This document shows positions 13,001-24,998 of a DNA stretch of 64,000 bases, piece by piece. Positions within the stretch are counted from its first letter, which is position 1, and each line of letters starts with the position of its first letter. The DNA comes from Corylus avellana (taxonomy: Eukaryota > Streptophyta > Magnoliopsida > Fagales > Betulaceae), in assembly GCF_901000735.1 (NCBI RefSeq), contig NC_081542.1, positions 43,502,238 to 43,566,237 on the forward strand, in the 5' to 3' direction. Made by a program: the position numbers and the translations under genes. A model generated the notes under the pieces. It had not been told where the DNA came from. It was given only the letters and a program-made list of their open reading frames with translations, and ran no database searches.

Positions 13001-14681
13001 TATAATCTTGTCATCTTGATAACGCTTGACCTCTGCCTGCATACCAGAAATCCGCTGTGGGTCCACTTCACTGTTTATTTTCCGCTGTAGGGCCTCAATC
13101 CTATCCTCAAATGAGCGCATTGTATTTGCTACTATGAGTGTTTCATCAAGGTCAAATACTATTCCAAGACATCTAAGGTTCAGCATGACAAGACAAGAAT
13201 CATAAAGTCCTGATGCAACGTTGAATCCCCAGAAACATGGATATTGTTTTTCATTATTCCTGGAATACATAGCAACCAAGTGAAGCTCCTCCCCTCCTAG
13301 TGGCATTACTGCAGTCTGTAGATGCCATATGGCAATCATTGTCAACATTTGCATAAAACATCCACATCCAAAAAGAGAATCAAGGATGAAAAGGAAATAT
13401 AAGTTTGTGCGCATGGTTCTTAAAGACATACTTCTATAGGAAAGGAAGAATCACACAGCAAGATAAAGCAGCAGCACAATTATGAAAGATCATTGATTCA
13501 CACAATACAAAAATTCTGTCAATTATCTTCGTATTATAAACATTAGGTAATATTATGGTAAAATAGATGGTCTTTTCTAATAAGTAAAAGAAAATTTTAA
13601 AACAGCAAGAACATTTAGATAATGCAGGAAACCCTCAACCCATCCATAAGGCAAAATTAGGAAATAGTTTCATGGATAACCCCATCAGCATCTACTTTAT
13701 ATATAACATTAGACATCCTTCACATAATAGAATCAGGCCCACAAAGTTCTTGTTTACCAATTCTCTGAGCTATTCCCAGAAATAGACACTGAAGACTTGT
13801 TTTGCAGAGTTCCTAGGTAAAATTCCTTCTTTTAACGCTCTACTATAAGGCAGAAAAAACCCTAATCGTGCCAGGAATGGCATCCCTGACCACATTTTTA
13901 GCAAGATTAATATAAACAATCGTCAGTAACATCATAACTATCATATGTTATATTCTTAGAATCATAAAATTTCTACCAAGTTACCCAATTTAGCAAGTAC
14001 CAAAAAACAAGCCTTAAAAACCAGTCAGTTCAGACAGTCCTACGCAACAAGATCATATCTTTCTGTACATTAGCAACTAGTTCAGACAGTCACATTATCT
14101 GGGTTAAAATATCAGAATCAGTAAATTCAAAGTTCAGATAGTTCTCAGAAATTATGGGCAAGAGTAGTTCACTGAAACTGTCAAAAAATTTCACTGTAAT
14201 TTCAAGATGGGTCCTTGCTAATTTTTGTCCAGGGTCCTCTGCAAGATTAACAGGATTCATTAAGAATATGCGTTTTCCTCGTTTTCTTTTAAATATTTCA
14301 CTTTCTTCTTCTGAGAGTTTAAACTGGAGTTTGAATGAGCTTTTTTTGGTGTTTTTTTTTTTTTCTTGTTTAATCTTTCTGGAGTTGTGCTTATACCTTG
14401 TACTGGTTGATACACGAGGAGTGCAAAAGATAGAGCGGCGAGTCCTGTGACTGCGAGGACTTTGACTCCATTTTGAAGCAAATCCCACTAGACGTAATGG
14501 TATGGAGCACTGCCAGTGGTGGACACCTCTCACTCGCTTGCGAAAAGTGACTTATTCTGATTTCCTTCACTTCGATCATCAAGTTGTTGTTGTTGTTCTT
14601 GTTCTTGTTCTCTACTGGGTACATCTCTACTTCTCCCAGTACCTCCTCCCCCTGATACACCACCGCTTTATACATATTCAT
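4049..14681 (-). CDS. CPL1: RNA polymerase II CTD phosphatase-like 1 (CPL1/FRY2 type)
   Basis: This is a nuclear phosphatase that removes Ser5 phosphate from the RNA polymerase II C-terminal domain; in Arabidopsis it also acts in stress signalling and microRNA processing. There are seventeen coding exons: 14397-14681, 12839-13315, 12247-12457, 11881-12038, 11731-11801, 11445-11550, 11266-11349, 10473-11048, 10301-10364, 9487-9617, 9328-9381, 7510-7606, 6554-6789, 6359-6445, 4850-4915, 4668-4741 and 4049-4157. They sum to 2886 nt, giving 961 residues, close to the usual length of about 967. The N terminus ([22 protein letters not shown]) leads to an FCP/HAD catalytic domain with the DxDxT motif FDLDET at D150-D152-T154. 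A proline-rich linker contains the family string [20 protein letters not shown]. Two dsRNA-binding domains follow at about 700-771 and 843-917, then a basic MPNKRLK tail. Having two dsRBDs favours CPL1 over CPL2. All junctions are GT-AG and in phase. Confidence 0.95.
5411..5887. mobile_element. TRIM (terminal-repeat retrotransposon in miniature) in a CPL1 intron
   Basis: Two direct repeats start TGTAACACC (5411) and TGTAACATC (5717). They share the block TTATAAAGGCACTCATGGGTG and another containing AAATTGACTAGTC. The first spans about 5411-5623, the second 5717-5887 and ends in CA. Just after the first copy, TGTATCAGAGG at about 5627-5637 resembles the plant initiator-Met tRNA primer-binding site. 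A purine-rich GGAGTGAAGA precedes the second copy, as a polypurine tract should. The inner part is only about 90 bp, with no gag or pol. The flanking five bases (GATTT and GGTTC) do not match well, so the insertion is old or the outer ends are slightly off. Confidence 0.65.
7943..8986. mobile_element. Non-autonomous hAT-like element in a CPL1 intron
   Basis: This 1044-bp element lies between the CPL1 exons at 7510-7606 and 9328-9381. It begins TAGGGCTATAAACGAGC and ends GTTCGTTTACAGTCCTA, an imperfect inverted pair. The flanks TTGGTAAG (7935-7942) and TTGGTAAA (8987-8994) form an 8-bp target duplication with one mismatch, and the YAGGG start fits hAT. The left terminus is repeated in tandem at about 7943-7973, 7974-8008 and from 8008 (AGGG..GTAAACGAGC.. 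units). The interior is very AT-rich and shows no transposase. Confidence 0.65.
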
Positions 14682-16054
14682 TTTTGGCCAATCAAAATCT
14701 CACACTTTGGTGGCTCAGATTGTTCAACAATTTCCGTGTAAAACTCATGGATTTCTACGAGTTTCTTTCCAGGGAAAATATCATCATCGTCTCAAGAATG
14801 CTTTAGATTTGATCCCATTTTTTGGAATTTAACAAACAAAACTAAAAAAAATCTCCGATCTGTGAGACAAAAATTAGGATTTCTTTTTTCCTGGAAAAGT
14901 TTTAGATCTGATTGCTGCTGATGGATGACGATGACCACAAAACCCTAACCAGCTTTCTCCGATCCCCGATTGCTACACAAAGAAAGATAGGATTTTCGTC
15001 TCAGAAACAGTGTGTGGTGGAGCTAGGGTTTTCATTTCGATGGTGTTGGCGATGATGATGATGGTGGTGGACAAACGAGTCGTCAAAAGCGAAACCCTAG
15101 ATCCAGAAAGCGAAAGGTCAAAAATCGCACTCCAATGCGCAGAGATAGTGATAATTTAAAATTAAATAAATAATAGTGGGGCAGATTTTAAATTTGTATA
15201 ATCTTGTGTCCAAGTGGAGAATATCTAATTCTAGATCTCTGGACATGTCAAAACAAAAAACTACATGCGTTGAAAAAGCAGGGGTGTAGATGAAGGAAGA
15301 TTCGGATGTACGTGGAACAAGTAGAATTTGGTTCCAAAAGTGGGAGTTCTAGTTGAGGTTGTTGATCGGGTGAATGTGATACATGGCGGGTCATAATTGG
15401 CTCGCCGCTTATGTAGTGTGATCACGTATTCGGATTCTCTGACCGCCCACACGAACTTTACAGTTGCAAGGGTTCGTGCGGCTTCTGCATTTATCGCATC
15501 ACTCTTCTAATTTCAAAGTACAAACAAAAATTACTCCATTCTATGAACAAAGTATCAAAAGGAGGTAATTAAACAAGGATTAAAAAATTAAAAAAAAAAT
15601 TGTTTTTTTCTCTTTTGTTCTTAGCTATATTACAATCAACCCTATAAAGGTAAATTTCTATAGGGAATATAAACTTAATATGAAGTAAGCAATGATTTAC
15701 CATAATATCAAAGCAAATGTAGCAAGGTAAATCTTTGTCCTCATCATTCTTCTCATATTCCATTAGGGTTTCCCTTATTAACCAGGGGTGTGAGTTCATG
15801 CATAATGGTGAGTACTATAATATAAATTAAATGATTAAATTTATTTATTCATATCATCTTAAGCTTTTGAGATAAATAATAATTTAACTTGACATTATAG
15901 TCAAATATCTTGACTCTTAAATACAAACTTTGTCTCAATCAATTCACATTTTATTTCAAATAAATATTTCACTTGTTTGCTTATTTTAGTGATGATTTAA
16001 CAAATTATATTATTTATTTGTCTTTAGCTTAATTTAGTATTCACATAATATTTA

Positions 16055-16463
16055 AGGGTAATTTTACTTTAAACCCCTAAATTACCACGCGATTTGATAA
16101 GCCCCCAAATTTCAAAACATCTCAATTTGGACCCATGAACTTTCAATTGTACTAAATTTGAACCCTTCCGTCAAATTTAGCCGTTAACTTCCATGATTTA
16201 CCCAAAAAAAAAAAACAAAATATCCTTGATTGTTTTTAACTTTTTTTTTAAAAAAAAAAAAAAAATTGAATTAAGGGTGAATTTTAAATTTAATAAAAAA
16301 ATCATGGGTATAAACGTCATTGTCTCACTTTTAATGTTTAAAATCTAACGGAGAGATTCAAATTGATTGAATTGAAAGTTCAGAAGTCCGAATTGAGATG
16401 TTTTAAAGTTTGGGGGCTTCTCAAATCACTTGGTAATTTAGGGGTTTAAAGTAAAATTACCCC
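16055..16463. mobile_element. Mutator-type MITE with 9-bp target duplication
   Basis: This is a 409-bp foldback with long arms: the left arm runs GGGTAATTTTACTTTAAACC and the right arm is its near-perfect inverse. The flanks TAATATTTA (16046-16054) and AAATATTTA (16464-16472) match at 8 of 9 positions. It shares the phrases about Ca. CAATTTGGACC and GAACTTTCAATT with the element at 20641-21017, so the two belong to one broad family. Confidence 0.75.
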
Positions 16464-18398
16464 AAATATTTATGTATTAGTCTTTCAATTTTTATTTTTT
16501 TTTATTTTTAACTCAAAAATTGGTCATGCCTGTAACTTGTAAGTGTGATAATTTTCTTAATTATTAGTATCAAAGAGCTATTGCAACTTAATGACAAATT
16601 TTATGCAAAATGATATCTTAAGATTGAAATTTTTAGGGTGAATGTTATTGAAATAGTACATGAAACTTTTCGGGACAGGTCAAAAAAAATCATTTCATTT
16701 TAAGTGAAATTAAGAATAATTATTTAATGGTCAATATTTTATTTTGTTACATCTAATAATTTACATCATGCCATGTGATGAATATGCTGCTACACCATTT
16801 TTTTTTTAAAATAATAATAATAATAATAATAAGATGGCATCATATACCCATTAAATACAATAAAATAAATTTTATTCAAATCCTTGTCAGAGAAACATAT
16901 TCGAATAAATGCAAAATTACTTAATAATTACATACAAAATTTAATTGATATATATAACAAATTATCTCTTCATTAGTATAACAATCAAATGAGGCAAAAT
17001 GCTCTGTATAATGCTAAAATTATAATTTGGAATCTTCACAACCCAAACATTATCTATGACATACACATTAATAGCTTATCAGGCTATTATACGACAATAT
17101 CTATGAAAAGTCACTGTCTCAATCAATTTAAGATCTACAACAAATTTCGACGAATCGCGTCTCTATCCGTTACTAGGTTCTTGATTCCCTAGCTTTTTTA
17201 TCTCCGCTACTAGTGCTTTATCAGTTGCAATCCTCTTCGCTGCTTTTGCAATAGTGACAATTATTCTTTATGCTTAATAACCCCTATGTCATCGGTCTAT
17301 GGTTTGCTCTAAAAAAATGGACGATAAGAAAATAAAAAATCGACTGGAAACCAATTATGTTATTCTTAAGGATTCGTGAAAACAAAACATAAGAAAACGA
17401 ATAAAATTCCACCTCATAGATCGCTAATAAAAGCGGATCTAGAGATAATACATTATTATTTAAAAACAATGAAAATACAATAACAAAAACTCAAGACACC
17501 CTCACGTGTGATACTCGCCGCTAAAAAGCACTTTGAGAACCATTGATACATGGTCGATCTATTGTGAAGGTGAAAAAAACAAAGGAGAATGAGAAAAGAG
17601 AAAGGGGGCGGGGAGGAAGGAGTCGGAACTCCCTCCCCCACTATACTATAATTCCTATGAATACTATTTTATACTATAATTCCTATGAATACTATTTTAT
17701 TTTATTTTATTTGTTTTTCCTGAGCCCTATGAATACTACTTGACTATCAATGTTTGTAAGTACATGTGTAAATGTCCACATGTGGAGAACAAAAGTCTTG
17801 CAGTTTTTTGCCTTAATTTTGAAATAGCCCCACCCAGCCCAAAAGTATAAGCGTGTGGGCCTTGCGGGGTTAGAAAAACAATACATTCAAAATTGAAGAG
17901 TATAAGTGACAGTACAACTGTACAAGGGTTCAAGAAACTGACAAAAATAAATAAATAAATAAATAAATAAAATTCAAGAAAGACGGCCCATTTTATTAGG
18001 TTGAGATGTAAAAATGAAAATTATTTATCTTTAATTCAAATCAATTTCATTAATTTTTCTATTTGTTCTAACTCAATGTACACTACCCACCACTAAATCT
18101 CCCACCCACTTTTGAGCCCTTAACACGAGGGTCTTCAAAACCAACTAAGACGATGACTCCAGTAATTTTATCAAATGATATTTTGTTTATAAAAGGTATT
18201 TTGTTAAGAAAATGAAAACTATTTAGTGTAAAAAATTATATTATTTTTTGATATTTTTAGTTGAGGTGTCTACTTCTTATTAAATAATACAAAATGCTTA
18301 ATTTAAACCACAACCTAACTGAATTTATTCTCCTCAAGAAATGACATAGACAGTTACGGAAAAAAGAAAAAAGAAAAAAGAGAGAAATGATAGAGACA

Positions 18399-18671
18399 AC
18401 TTGTTGACACAACTTTGACCCAACTTTTTTCTTAAGTGATCATTTAAAAAAATAAAAATAAAAAATTATAAAGTAATAACATCCTATGTGGTCCTTTTAT
18501 TATTTGGTATTTTTTTTTTAAAAAAGGTTTTTTTCTTCATAATAATGACTATTTTTAAAGAAAAATACCATTTTTTTTTTATTTTTATAAATACCAAATA
18601 AAAAAAGATCCCATAAGATGTTATTGGTTCAGAATTAATAAGAGTTTGGCCAAAGTTGTGCCAAAAAGTTT
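18399..18671. repeat. Foldback (MITE-like) repeat
   Basis: Inverted ends carry GACACAACTTTGACCCAAC on the left and the inverse of GGCCAAAGTTGTGCC on the right. Inside are further complementary blocks (TATTTGGTATTTTTTTT versus AAATACCAAATAAAAAA). No clear target duplication was found, so the family is unknown. Confidence 0.5.
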
Positions 18672-19240
18672 CCTAAAAAAATAAAATAAAAAATTGGCAT
18701 TAGATTATTATTAATTTTTTCTTTAAGTCATGGCATTAGACTTGATCAACATGGTTTGGAAATGATCGTTGTCAACTTGTCATCCCTCCATATGACTATG
18801 TGCCAAACAGTATTCCTCTTTTTAGAAATTTAAATATAGAATTTGGGAGCCCAATGGGTTTGTTTGGGAGTCCATGAAATTCAACCTAACTCAATTATTT
18901 TTTCAAGATTTATGTTTTGGGTCGGTGATGGACTGGACTTCAATCTATTTTTGAAAAATTATTTTCTTTCAAATTCGTTTTTATTGAACTAGGCATGTAC
19001 AGTGTCTATTGATTAGGTTCTAATGTTTATTAAAACCCTAGAATCTCTATAGGACCCTTGAAAGTCACAATACCTATAGAAACCCCCTAATTCTTTAACA
19101 TTGGCTTAGTTTGATTGAGGGTCACTGAAACCCCTAGGAGCCAGGACCTTATTACTCCGAGCTTGTTCGATGCATCGATTAAGACATTATGAACTCCCTA
19201 TCTTGAACTCGACCAACCAAGGTGATATTGGCAGCATGAG

Positions 19241-19303
19241 TAGTGATTTAGTGAACACTGGCGTGTATGAATAGTGTGCACGCCGATGTTCACTAAATTA
19301 CTA
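19241..19303. repeat. Strong imperfect hairpin
   Basis: The arms at 19241-19265 and 19279-19303 pair at about 22 of 25 positions around a 13-base loop (TAGTGATTTAGTGAACACTG opposite the inverse of GTTCACTAAATTACTA). It is either a tiny transposon relic or simply a palindrome; no function can be assigned. Confidence 0.5.
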
Positions 19304-19605
19304 TTCTTGGCAGCACTCATAATTTTCCAAAAACGTTCCAAAACCTGTCTTTCGACCTTCTTTTATTTCTATGAGTCCATAGGCATTGTATATGTGTATA
19401 CATTGAAATTTACCTATTGAAAATGTCGAAAAATGTTTATCTTTTAAATCTAAGAGAAAAAAACCCTAGTTTTGTAAAAACTCAAACTTGAAAAATGAAA
19501 AACTTCACTTACCGCTCCTCATTTTTCATTATTTTTGCAATCATACCTTAAATTTTTAAAATAGTCAATTTAATGTATCTATCTTTCAATTTTTTTTTTT
19601 GTTTC

Positions 19606-19819
19606 TGTTAAATATATATGAAATGTATTGGAAGCGGAAGAATGAGAGAGAGAAGAGAGAAAGCATAAGCATAACAATGGAGTACATTGTATTATTTTCT
19701 TCTATATATTGATATGTTTACATATCTCTCTATTTATTGAGAGAGAATAAGTAGTGGGCAAGAAACCTTAAAATATGTAAGGAAACATAATAAAGTAAAT
19801 AATATCAAATATTCTAACA
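19606..19819 (+). mobile_element. Probable solo LTR (Copia-like)
   Basis: The 214-bp segment starts TGTTAAATATATATG and ends ATATTCTAACA, giving the TG..CA ends and short inverted termini seen in many Copia LTRs. The flanking bases GTTTC (19601-19605) and GTTTT (19820-19824) agree at 4 of 5 positions. No internal retrotransposon domains lie next to it, so it would be a solo LTR. Confidence 0.45.
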
Positions 19820-20640
19820 GTTTTAATTCAACCCTTTGTTAGGATTTTTTGTTAAATTGAGTAAAAAATTATTTTGACTAATATGCAGCCTCTCAACAAG
19901 CATACATAAATTAGTTTTGAACGAGCACATTTTATGCATGCCTTGGTAAATTGTCATACATTGGATACCTGCTCTGTGATAGTTTATGTCATTCATATTG
20001 CTTATAAGGAGAATATAATTTATATTAGACTTGAAGGAGATGCCTAATGACCAAAGAGTTCCCTTGATAATAACCAAGTTATAGGGAAGAGCTGCTGGGT
20101 TGCGCTGGAATAAACTCTTGAAGCATATAAGAGTCACATTTTTGCCCCATAACCATGTATCAACAATTGCAAACTTTCTATAGGCTATCCATGTCTTATA
20201 TCTGGTATGCTTAGAGCAGATTTGTTCCATAACTATAGTTGTACATGAAGTAGCAGAAATTTGAAGTCATAGATATGCATTTTATTGTAAGAATTTTCTG
20301 ATTGTATTTATGACTTTATAACCTCATAGTATTTAGTTATGATTTTTTCGGGCTTTATGCTCTGTGTGTTGTAAAAGCTTTATGCTATTGATCTTTTATT
20401 AATTAAATCAACATGTTTCGGTTCACGAAAAAAAATTGCAAAGTCTTAGGCAGTGGGCAAGATCCATAGATTGGGTTGACTGGGCATTGCCATGTGGCCA
20501 AAGTCAGATAAGGGTCATATATTGGTCTACGAAATAGCATATACACGGTGGAATAGTAATTTATTTGCATAAATTAATGATAAACGTTATCTTTGTGTCT
20601 CCCTTGTGTCCACCTGAAATTAATGTGGTTTTTAAAATTA

Positions 20641-21017
20641 GGGAAAACTTTACTGAAGACTTCTGAACTTCCACCCAATTTGATAAACCCTCCATAAATT
20701 TCAAAATCTCTCAATTTAGTCATCTGAACTTTCAATTGCTCTCAATTTAGATCCTTCCATCAGATTTTAAACATTACATGACGTTTATACCCCTAACTTT
20801 TGTATAAAATTTTAACTTCTAAAACGTTTTTTTATTTAAAAGAAAAAAAAAAATCAGGGATATTTTTGTCATTTTTTGTATTTTTAACGGCTAAAATTGA
20901 CGGAAGAGTCCAAATTGAAAGCAATTGAAAGTTCAAGAGACTAAATTGAGAGATTTTAAAGTTTAGGGGGTATTTCAAAACGAGTTGAAGTTCGGAAGTC
21001 TTCAGTGAAATTTATCC
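20641..21017. mobile_element. Mutator-type MITE with perfect 9-bp target duplication
   Basis: This 377-bp foldback begins GGGAAAACTTTACTGAAGAC and ends in the near inverse. It is flanked on both sides by the identical 9-mer TTAAAATTA (20632-20640 and 21018-21026). It has no coding capacity. The perfect target duplication makes this the clearest member of the four Mutator-type elements in the window. Confidence 0.8.
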
Positions 21018-21453
21018 TTAAAATTATCATTAGATTTGCGATAAATCATTATTGGATTTTGATATAATAATAATTTTAAAAATCATATTAATTTTGAGCG
21101 GACATAAAGAAGACAAAAAAAAAATAATAATAATAATAACAATAACGACATGGATCGTTACTCATATAAAATTTTTTTTCCCACCATTTAAATTGTTTCT
21201 GGACCAAGTTGGGCTGTTGGCATCATGAGATATGAACTCTAACAATAGTTTGATGGTAATCTAGCGTCTCAGCTTTCAACTTAAACTGTCAATCCAAACT
21301 CGGGCATAAAAGGAAGTGTATATAGTTTCGAGGTTAGTGTATTAGAAAATTTTAAATTTCTTTTTTGCTTCTTTGTTTATCTAATAACAAAAAAGATTTA
21401 CCATAATTCACTGAAATATATATAATATTAATGTGCGGCATATCGACTTTAAG

Positions 21454-21915
21454 GGCATGTTTGAGAGGCCTAAAAGTATTTTTAACACTAAAAAAGTCCG
21501 TTTGAAAAAAAAAATACTCGCTTGGTAAAAAAAATTAAAAATACTTTTAAGGGTCAAAAAAGCATAAGAGCTTGTTTGAGATTGTGTTTGAGAGACCTAA
21601 AAATGCTTTTAACACTCAAAAAGTCCGTTTGAAAAAAAATATACTCGTTTGGTAAAAAAATTTAAAGCGTTTTTAAGGGTAAAAAAAGCTTAAAAATGGT
21701 CAAAACGCACTTTTGGCAAAAGCTTGTCTAAAAGCTCTTTTTGACTTAAAAGCTCTATTTGACTTAAAAGCTCTATTTCTTAAATGCAATCTCAAACAAG
21801 TTCTAAAAATGGCCAAAACACACTTTTGGCAAAACATTAAAATTAACCTTTTGCCAAAAAACACCTTTTTGACTTAAAAATTTTATTTTTCAAACGCAAT
21901 CCAAACAGGCTCTAA
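21454..21915. mobile_element. Nested foldback MITEs
   Basis: An outer pair of ends (GGGCATGTTTGAGAGGCC at the left, CAATCCAAACAGGCTC at the right) encloses an inner pair (GAGCTTGTTTGAGATTG and CAATCTCAAACAAG) of the same family. The phrase ACACTNAAAAAGTCCGTTTG occurs in both copies. This looks like one element inserted into, or duplicated within, another. No target duplication is evident, so the superfamily is undecided. Confidence 0.55.
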
Positions 21916-22782
21916 ACCCTCTCTCAAGTAATAAACAAAATTTTATAAATTTTTAAGAAGGCTTTCGTGAAAAAGGACATTCAAGTTGCAATATCTCTCA
22001 AATTATAGATTACATCAATGTTTTTTCAAATTATCAAAAATTTGTAATGTCATTTATTTATAAAAAAAAACAAAAATACTCTTAAAAATTATGTCACGAA
22101 AATAAAAATACCCTTAAAAATTCAAAAAAAAAGAAAAAAAAAAACAGGGAAAACGTGAAGACGGGTTGCGATGATTATGTCACCATTTTTTTTGTTGTTG
22201 AATTTTTTAAGAATGTTTTTGTCATTTGAGGTATTGTAAATTTGTGGTGGTTTGAAAAAAAAGATTGATTTAATGTTTAATTTGGAAGATATTATAAATG
22301 GAGTGTTAATTTAAGAAATATGTGTGTACTTATCTTAAATTATTGACGTCATTCGTTCCGATCAAATCTACTAAACTGATATTAATTAGGACTTAAATTA
22401 ATATTGTCCAAATTAATCACCGGATTTATCGATCTCCAACTTTTTTTTATAACGAAACTACCCTCGATCTGATATCAACGACCAAAAAGGTCATTGGGCT
22501 AAAAATGTAGCACTGAATTTCACAAACAAACGGACCCAATAAAATCAGCCACTTCACCACCAACAAACTCCACGCAGACACAAATCTTTCCTTCTCTCTC
22601 TCTATCGCTCTCGCTCTCTTCGATTTGTCTTTAAACCAAACCTTCTTCGTCTTCTTCTTCCCAAGCTCTTCTCAATTCAAAATTTTTATTCCCAAAAAGC
22701 CCCTCCCTTTGGCCCAAATGCCCAGCACAAACCCTTCAAGATAACACCACCGCCTAAGCCGCCACCGAGAGCAAACACGACA

Positions 22783-24943
22783 ATGATCGTTCGAACTTAC
22801 GGTCGTCGAAACCGAGGCATTCCAAGAACTTACTCCGATACCTTAAACGACGCCGTACACGACTCTCTCTCCCAAGAGAGCCCCCAAGACCAAGACCACG
22901 GTCTCTATAGCAGCAGCTTCGGCTTCTCGTCTCAGGAGTCCTCTTCCCGCTGGGCCTCCGACCCGGACCCGTACGGGCTAAATTCAAGGTCAGCTTTCGG
23001 AGATTCGGAAAACGGCGTCGTTGGGAGGCCGAAGAAGGCGAAGAGGGTCGCGAAGAACTGTCACAGGCCGTCGATTCCTGCGACCTCGACGCTGATGGAG
23101 GCCCAGGAGTTCGGGGAGATGATGGAGCACGTGGACGAGGTCAATTTCGCTCTGGATGGGCTCAGGAAGGGCCAGCCCGCTCGGATCAGGAGGGCGAGCC
23201 TGTTGTCTTTGCTGTCTATCTGCGGCACCGTGCAGCAGAGACGGCTCTTGCGGACTCAGGGGTACGTGAATTTTGAGGATTTCTGTTATGGGTTTTGGGT
23301 GAAAATGCGATTTTTGATGTATGTAGGGTTGTTTTGCATGTGGGGTTGTGTGGATTTTCAGTTTTGGTTTGGAAACGGGCTGGATTCTTGGATTGATTTA
23401 TTCGGTATGTGGTTTGTGGGATGTTCTTGTTGGGTTATGCGTTTGCGTGTTTATGGGGTTTTGAAATTTATGTGAGGGGCATTTGGGTTTCAAGTTTTAT
23501 TGATGGTTGAGTTTGAATTGTGTTCAAAACTTAGTTTGACCAGATCTTGGTGCACTTGCAATGTGTCTAGAATGTGTATTTTGAGGTGTTAACTCTCTTG
23601 TTGAGTGATCTTGGCCATAACCAAAATGGTGGATTAGGTGTTATTGTATCCGAGAGAATACTCTGAATCTTGTGTGGATTTGCAAGATTGCTTGTTTCTT
23701 GATTTGCTTTTTAGTTACCTTTTTGGTGATGTAAGAATTTACTCTCTACTTGAGACAATTAGAAGAATGAGTTGCCAAGCTTGCATTTTTTGTATAATTT
23801 CTTTCAATATTTGCTGATGATTGGGCTCTTTATAATCAACATGAAAGAACCGTAGCATTTTAGCTTAGCTTTTGCAATTGTTTCTAAGAAAGTCAATAGG
23901 GAACTCTTTATCCTTATTTGGAAACTTGATGCAGCTTGACGTTTATCTTGATAATTGAAGACCTTTGTTCTCTCCATTTTTTGAGTATCTGAGACAATGC
24001 TATATGCATAAGGATGACAGGGTGGTGTTGTCTTGTCCTGCTTACTAAGTAGCTTAGTTTCTTTTCTCCTTTCCTTATATCAAGAATATGGATATCATAT
24101 CTTCTTTCCATAGCAAAAATAAAAGTTTGTGCAAAATTGGGCAATTCTTACACTAAACATTGAGGCACATTATTTTCAGGATGGCAAAGACAATAGTTGA
24201 TGCTATTTTGGGTCTCAGCTTTGATGACTCACCCAGCAATCTGGCTGCTGCAGCTCTTTTCTGTGTTTTAACCAGTGATGTAAGTGAACTGATGCAAAAG
24301 TACAATTCTAGTAAAGTGTAGAGCACTTTTGTTTTGCAAATTGATGAAAAGATGATAATTCTGCCAATGAAGAGCATTCTGTATTGATGATCACTGGCCT
24401 TTTTGGATTACATGCATTTATTTATTATTATTTTTTTCAAGTATGGATACAAAACTTATAAAAACTTGACCTGCCTAAAGCCTTACATAAACCTGTGATT
24501 GCATGAACATACGTTCAAGAATTTGCCTTATGTGTCAAAAATTATAGGCAATAGTGGAATTCTCTTGACTTCAGATGCAATCAGTTCCATTTTCTCAGAA
24601 AAAGAAAAAAAATTTCAATCAGTTGGATTTAATCTTAATTTCTATCAAAGCAATCGGCTGCAGATTCAGTAGAATGCAATTGTCATGCGTAGTGGGATTC
24701 GCTTTGGTGATTAAGGTTTAGATCTTATGTATATTAAAAAAATATTGCATCATATCTCTCTTGTGACATTTTCAAATGATGTCATGTTACTTCATCTCAA
24801 CAGAAAAATTACAAAGAGATCCTATCTCTGTTGATGCTGTGCAATAAATAAGGGGAATCTATGCAAACTATTTATAGACGTGGAACATATTGAACATATA
24901 TGTGAATACTGTTTGTTATCAATTGAGTGCTTCAATCCTTCCC

Positions 24944-24998
<55 letters not shown>

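Larger units (their letters stand above)
14682..22782. other. 8.1 kb spacer between divergent CPL1 and WAPL
   Basis: The left end (about 14682-15100) should hold the CPL1 leader and promoter. The right end (about 22500-22782), with CT-rich TTCTCTCTCTCTATC, should hold the WAPL promoter and leader. Between them I see MITEs at 16055-16463 and 20641-21017, foldbacks at 18399-18671 and 21454-21915, a strong hairpin at 19241-19303, a probable solo LTR at 19606-19819, and an AAAT microsatellite at about 17948-17971. Bases 20340-20440 (GGGCTTTATGCTCTGTGTG, then an A-run) resemble a LINE 3' end, but weakly. A 135-codon minus-strand ORF at 19823-20230 matches no family I know. No real gene is seen. 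Confidence 0.55.

Noticed and set aside
14090..14533. 147-codon minus-strand ORF near the CPL1 start
   Set aside because: It overlaps the first CPL1 exon in another frame and runs into the intron; the CPL1 frame is supported by homology over its whole length.
19823..20230. 135-codon minus-strand ORF in the spacer
   Set aside because: It has no family signature, no gene-like neighbours, AT-rich codon use, and lies in transposon debris.
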